Shown here: positions 62,801 through 64,000 of the stretch, in pieces
Layout: each line of letters starts with the position of its first letter
How positions within the stretch are numbered: the first letter of the stretch is position 1
DNA from: Paractinoplanes brasiliensis
GTDB lineage: Bacteria > Actinomycetota > Actinomycetes > Mycobacteriales > Micromonosporaceae
Direction of reading: 5' to 3'
Assembly: GCF_004362215.1 (NCBI RefSeq)
Contig: NZ_SNWR01000001.1
Location: forward strand, 3,888,001 to 3,952,000
Length of the DNA stretch: 64,000 nt
The notes under the pieces: model-generated
Seen by the model: only the letters and a program-made list of their open reading frames with translations
The model's database searches: none
What the model was told of the DNA's origin: nothing
Program-made: the position numbers and the translations under genes

Positions 62801-63507
62801 TCGGACGTGCCCCACGGACCGTCCTGGCCGTCCGCAAGCTCCGAACCTGGGTCGCGCGGCGCAGGGGGCCCGGAGACCGAAGGTCCGGCAACCGGTGGTC
62901 CGGCAAACGGGGGCCCGGAGACCGAGCGGCCGACCGAGGGAGGCCCAAGCGGCGACTCTGCGACCGGCGGCGACGAAACCGGTGGCGACGAGACCGAGGG
63001 AGACGAGACCGGCGGCGACGAGACCGAGGGAGACGAGACCGATGGCGAGGGAGCTGGGGACGGCGGCACCGGACGCGGGTCCGGGGGCGCGAGGTCGGGG
63101 GTGGACGGAGTCGACCCGTTGGCCACGGTCGGCCGGTCGTCGAAGTCGAACCCGAAGTCGAAGTCCAGGTCCGGGTCCTCCGCGGGCGGTTTCGCCGAAG
63201 ATTCACCCGCCGGTGTGGACGACGTGGGGGCGGACGAGACCGGAGTGGGCGGGGCGGCCCCGCCGAACAGATCGAGGAACGGCGAATCGATGTCGAGCGT
63301 CGTGTCCACCGGCCCGCCGCGCGGCCGCACCGGCTGCGGGGACTGGAAGACGCCGACCGCGCCGTGGCCCGGAGCGGTGACGAACTCCTCGGCCACCTCG
63401 TCGGCAGGATCGGACGAGGAGTAGTGGTTCGAGCGCACTCCGTTACTCTGCCTGCCCTGAATGTCGGCATCCGCGCGGGGATGCCCGTGCGGAACGGGTC
63501 CGGTCAT
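59830..63507 (-). CDS. VirB4-like ATPase with long disordered N-terminal extension
   Basis: A 1225-residue ATPase. The first about 330 residues are Pro/Ser/Thr/Asp-rich with a repeated SPSVS/SPPVS stretch. A VirB4-type domain follows, and the nucleotide site VFVAEPGGGKSTLMGALGYL has the P-loop GGGKST; KMVGLDEAHFMEGWRSG carries the Walker B Asp-Glu and LAALVASQNPRDILG the sensor. The protein should be cytoplasmic and energise assembly of the secretion apparatus. I take ATG 63507 as start; a GTG six codons earlier is also possible. It is transcribed between the PrgI-like gene and the VirB6-like gene. Confidence 0.88.
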   Translation of the reverse strand: MTGPVPHGHPRADADIQGRQSNGVRSNHYSSSDPADEVAEEFVTAPGHGAVGVFQSPQPVRPRGGPVDTTLDIDSPFLDLFGGAAPPTPVSSAPTSSTPAGESSAKPPAEDPDLDFDFGFDFDDRPTVANGSTPSTPDLAPPDPRPVPPSPAPSPSVSSPSVSSPPVSSPSVSSPPVSSPPVAESPLGPPSVGRSVSGPPFAGPPVAGPSVSGPPAPRDPGSELADGQDGPWGTSESIEPFSRAPIGPKADFFQESGAPADPSLDEWPDFDHWPTTPQAGAGSAPPARPVSTPPLWQTVGGSQARAPQPGPIEAYAPQPLVEDAPAEGALPIPVPEKAPAKRKEKAPARRRKEPKNLPVKQDKSKPVALRPHKLKFNDRDPVMELEISEIAGHLTFTQSTVTAWYYLPEVRWAFRPDAEREALLSAISEQYAGLAGFRLHLRRTNRPFPADEWARTVDSFTAKPLPDVRGGTSWSDHLVAAQRHLLSVNHAEGQTYLGVTFARRSLGDTFSERVLRIFGRGTSDGERRKLNRAVEQFDEVLNAFGMRGRRVTPQELEWLLFRSVALCMAPPGPLSPVTNGQWDTGDLLALTEQVERYRTPYGSTVKLVNRMTGEERHVAVLSVGRMEPLEIPEKHEPWMHFHERLPWPMELSSRIDILGSNSSFKNLEHRLRMIRSQQLDYAEHGIDAPPELERLAKRALVIGDEMTTGLPVESARAHGWHRIAVGGATREECLERARRLIQLYSRELRISLQHPKNQDQLAREFIPGEPIANTGYVRRMPVKLLAAALPQAASTVGDRRGDLIGRTAGTCRRPVFLDLHFPMEVRERSGLGVFVAEPGGGKSTLMGALGYLNARRGVQVTLLDPSGPLARLCQMPELRPYSRVLNLTGSEQGTLAPYALIPTPVRSEFATGPGGDREYEIAVSNARAERRMLVQDICSMLVPPQVAKEASTATLLRHAVRQVPAEESSTLDDVVRTLQGLDDDEGRELANLLLDTAEMPLALLFFGSPPQHLLGADAALTVITMAGLRLPDLKIEREYWSAEESLALPMLHTAHRLAVRRCYGGSMSSRKMVGLDEAHFMEGWRSGRSFLVRLARDSRKWNLAALVASQNPRDILGLDVQNLVSTVFVGRIAEDQEIASEALRLLRVPVHDGYEATLASLSQVDTSSSSRLGFREFVMRDVDGRVQKVRVDVSYVEGLLEHLDTTPTGAKAAPAIPMSPSDLEV
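62969..63043 (-). repeat. Coding tandem repeat in the VirB4-like N-terminus (5 x 15 bp)
   Basis: Five 15-base units (for example GGCGACGAGACCGAG on the plus strand) encode SPSVS/SPPVS pentapeptides on the minus strand. Copy number could vary without loss of frame. Confidence 0.75.
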
Positions 63508-63541
63508 GCGCCGGCCCCGAGGGAGCACGCGACAGAACTGG

Positions 63542-63904
63542 TCATACCAACTCCTCCCGAACCCGGATGCGAGTGGCGACAAGTCTCGGATCGCGGCGCT
63601 CGACCGCCGGCTCGCGGGTGCGGCGCCAGTCGGTGAGCGCTGTCCGGATGACAACCCGCGCGGGACGGTCGGGGTCGACATGCCGGAACACGTACGACGT
63701 GGTGACCATGGCGAGCGCGATCTCCCAGGCGGGGAAGGCGTCGAACTCCCAGGTCATCAGGTAGTGCAGGACCATGAAGAGCGGAACCAGCGCCACGAAC
63801 ATGCCGTACTGCGCGTACGGCAGGTGGATGGGCAGGGTGTAACCCGGGGGGCCCAGATAGACGAGGCGCGCCCGGTAGATGTCGTCGTCGGTACGAAGCC
63901 GCAT
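63542..63904 (-). CDS. PrgI/VirB3-like small membrane protein
   Basis: A 120-residue protein: short N-terminus (MRLRTDDDIYRARLVYLG), two closely spaced transmembrane segments (about 30-50 and 58-75: YGMFVALVPLFMVLHYLM and WEIALAMVTTSYVFRHV) and a basic C-terminal tail. Size, topology and position directly upstream of the VirB4-like gene match VirB3/PrgI proteins that attach the ATPase to the membrane. Its ATG is one base after the pilin-like stop; its stop is 34 bases before the ATPase start. That gap holds ATGACC..., a 13-codon frame probably not a gene. Confidence 0.78.
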   Translation of the reverse strand: MRLRTDDDIYRARLVYLGPPGYTLPIHLPYAQYGMFVALVPLFMVLHYLMTWEFDAFPAWEIALAMVTTSYVFRHVDPDRPARVVIRTALTDWRRTREPAVERRDPRLVATRIRVREELV

Positions 63905-63905
63905 C

Positions 63906-64000
63906 TCAGTTGAAGATCAGATCGATGAGGTAGTCGCCGACGAAGAACAGGGTCGCGGCTCCGGCGATGAACGCCAGTCCCACGATGGCGATGGCCGAGC
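63906..64000 (-). CDS. VirB2/TrbC-like small membrane (pilin-like) protein, C-terminal fragment
   Basis: Only the last 31 codons fall inside the window; the start is beyond the right edge. They encode a hydrophobic helix, AIAIVGLAFIAGAATLFF, and a short end reading VGDYLIDLIFN. VirB2/TrbC pilin-like proteins end this way, and the gene order (this, VirB3-like, VirB4-like, VirB6-like) is the classic type IV order. Because only the end is visible, confidence is moderate. Confidence 0.6.
   Translation of the reverse strand, partial: SAIAIVGLAFIAGAATLFFVGDYLIDLIFN

Noticed and set aside
63509..63541. 13-codon frame between PrgI-like and VirB4-like genes
   Set aside because: Too short and without composition signal; its overlap with both neighbours can occur by chance.
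60271..63636. 1121-codon frame opposite the VirB4-like gene
   Set aside because: Shadow of the ATPase gene; no domain.

Overview
The window is a G+C-rich actinobacterial chromosome segment. WhiB, a mycosin and ESX-type ATPase, PASTA penicillin-binding protein, many GTG starts and ATGA/GTGA gene overlaps all fit, and gene content resembles Micromonosporaceae (Actinoplanes-like). The family assignment is an inference. No insertion sequence, prophage, rRNA or CRISPR array was seen, and there is one tRNA (Pro, CGG).

Three groups of genes follow the order I know from Mycobacterium tuberculosis Rv3710 down to Rv3609c. (1) 1-3.9 kb: leuA (only its first 20 codons, with a leader peptide and attenuator), a lipoprotein, ask, asd and cutA. 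(2) 3.9-25.6 kb: marP, a NUDIX hydrolase, a TlpA-like lipoprotein, nth, crp, a metallo-beta-lactamase-fold hydrolase, RidA, a 51-residue DUF4177-type protein, two ArsA-like ATPases, whiB4 and ponA2. (3) 41.3-50 kb: ppa, dacB, a DUF2342 metalloprotease, tilS, hpt, ftsH and folE. These are housekeeping functions: aspartate-family amino acids, acid and oxidative stress, wall synthesis, tRNA modification, purine salvage and folate.

Lineage-specific genes sit between them. They include a CapA-like protein, an acyl-CoA carboxylase-like pair with unusual active-site motifs, a nucleotidyl cyclase/AAA/TPR regulator with a Ser/Thr kinase, pyrE, a FIST-domain sensor with a GAF-GGDEF-EAL protein, small membrane proteins, YqeY, a phosphoesterase, tRNA-Pro, a TauE-type transporter and an incomplete type VII secretion locus (mycP, eccC, eccD) at 34.2-41.2 kb.

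From about 50 kb the order departs from the mycobacterial one: folE meets a convergent AhpD-like gene instead of leading to folP. This region holds a MarR/AhpD divergent pair, a second RidA, a 39-bp minisatellite, a membrane protein with an FtsK/EccC-like ATPase, and a tightly packed minus-strand operon running off the right edge. That operon reads like a type IV secretion apparatus: VirB2-like, VirB3/PrgI-like, VirB4-like, VirB6-like, VirB8-like, then a lytic enzyme with a lysozyme-like domain and an M23 domain. It is the most unusual system here. A smaller recurring oddity is degenerate tandem duplication (39-43 bp units) at the 3' ends of three genes.
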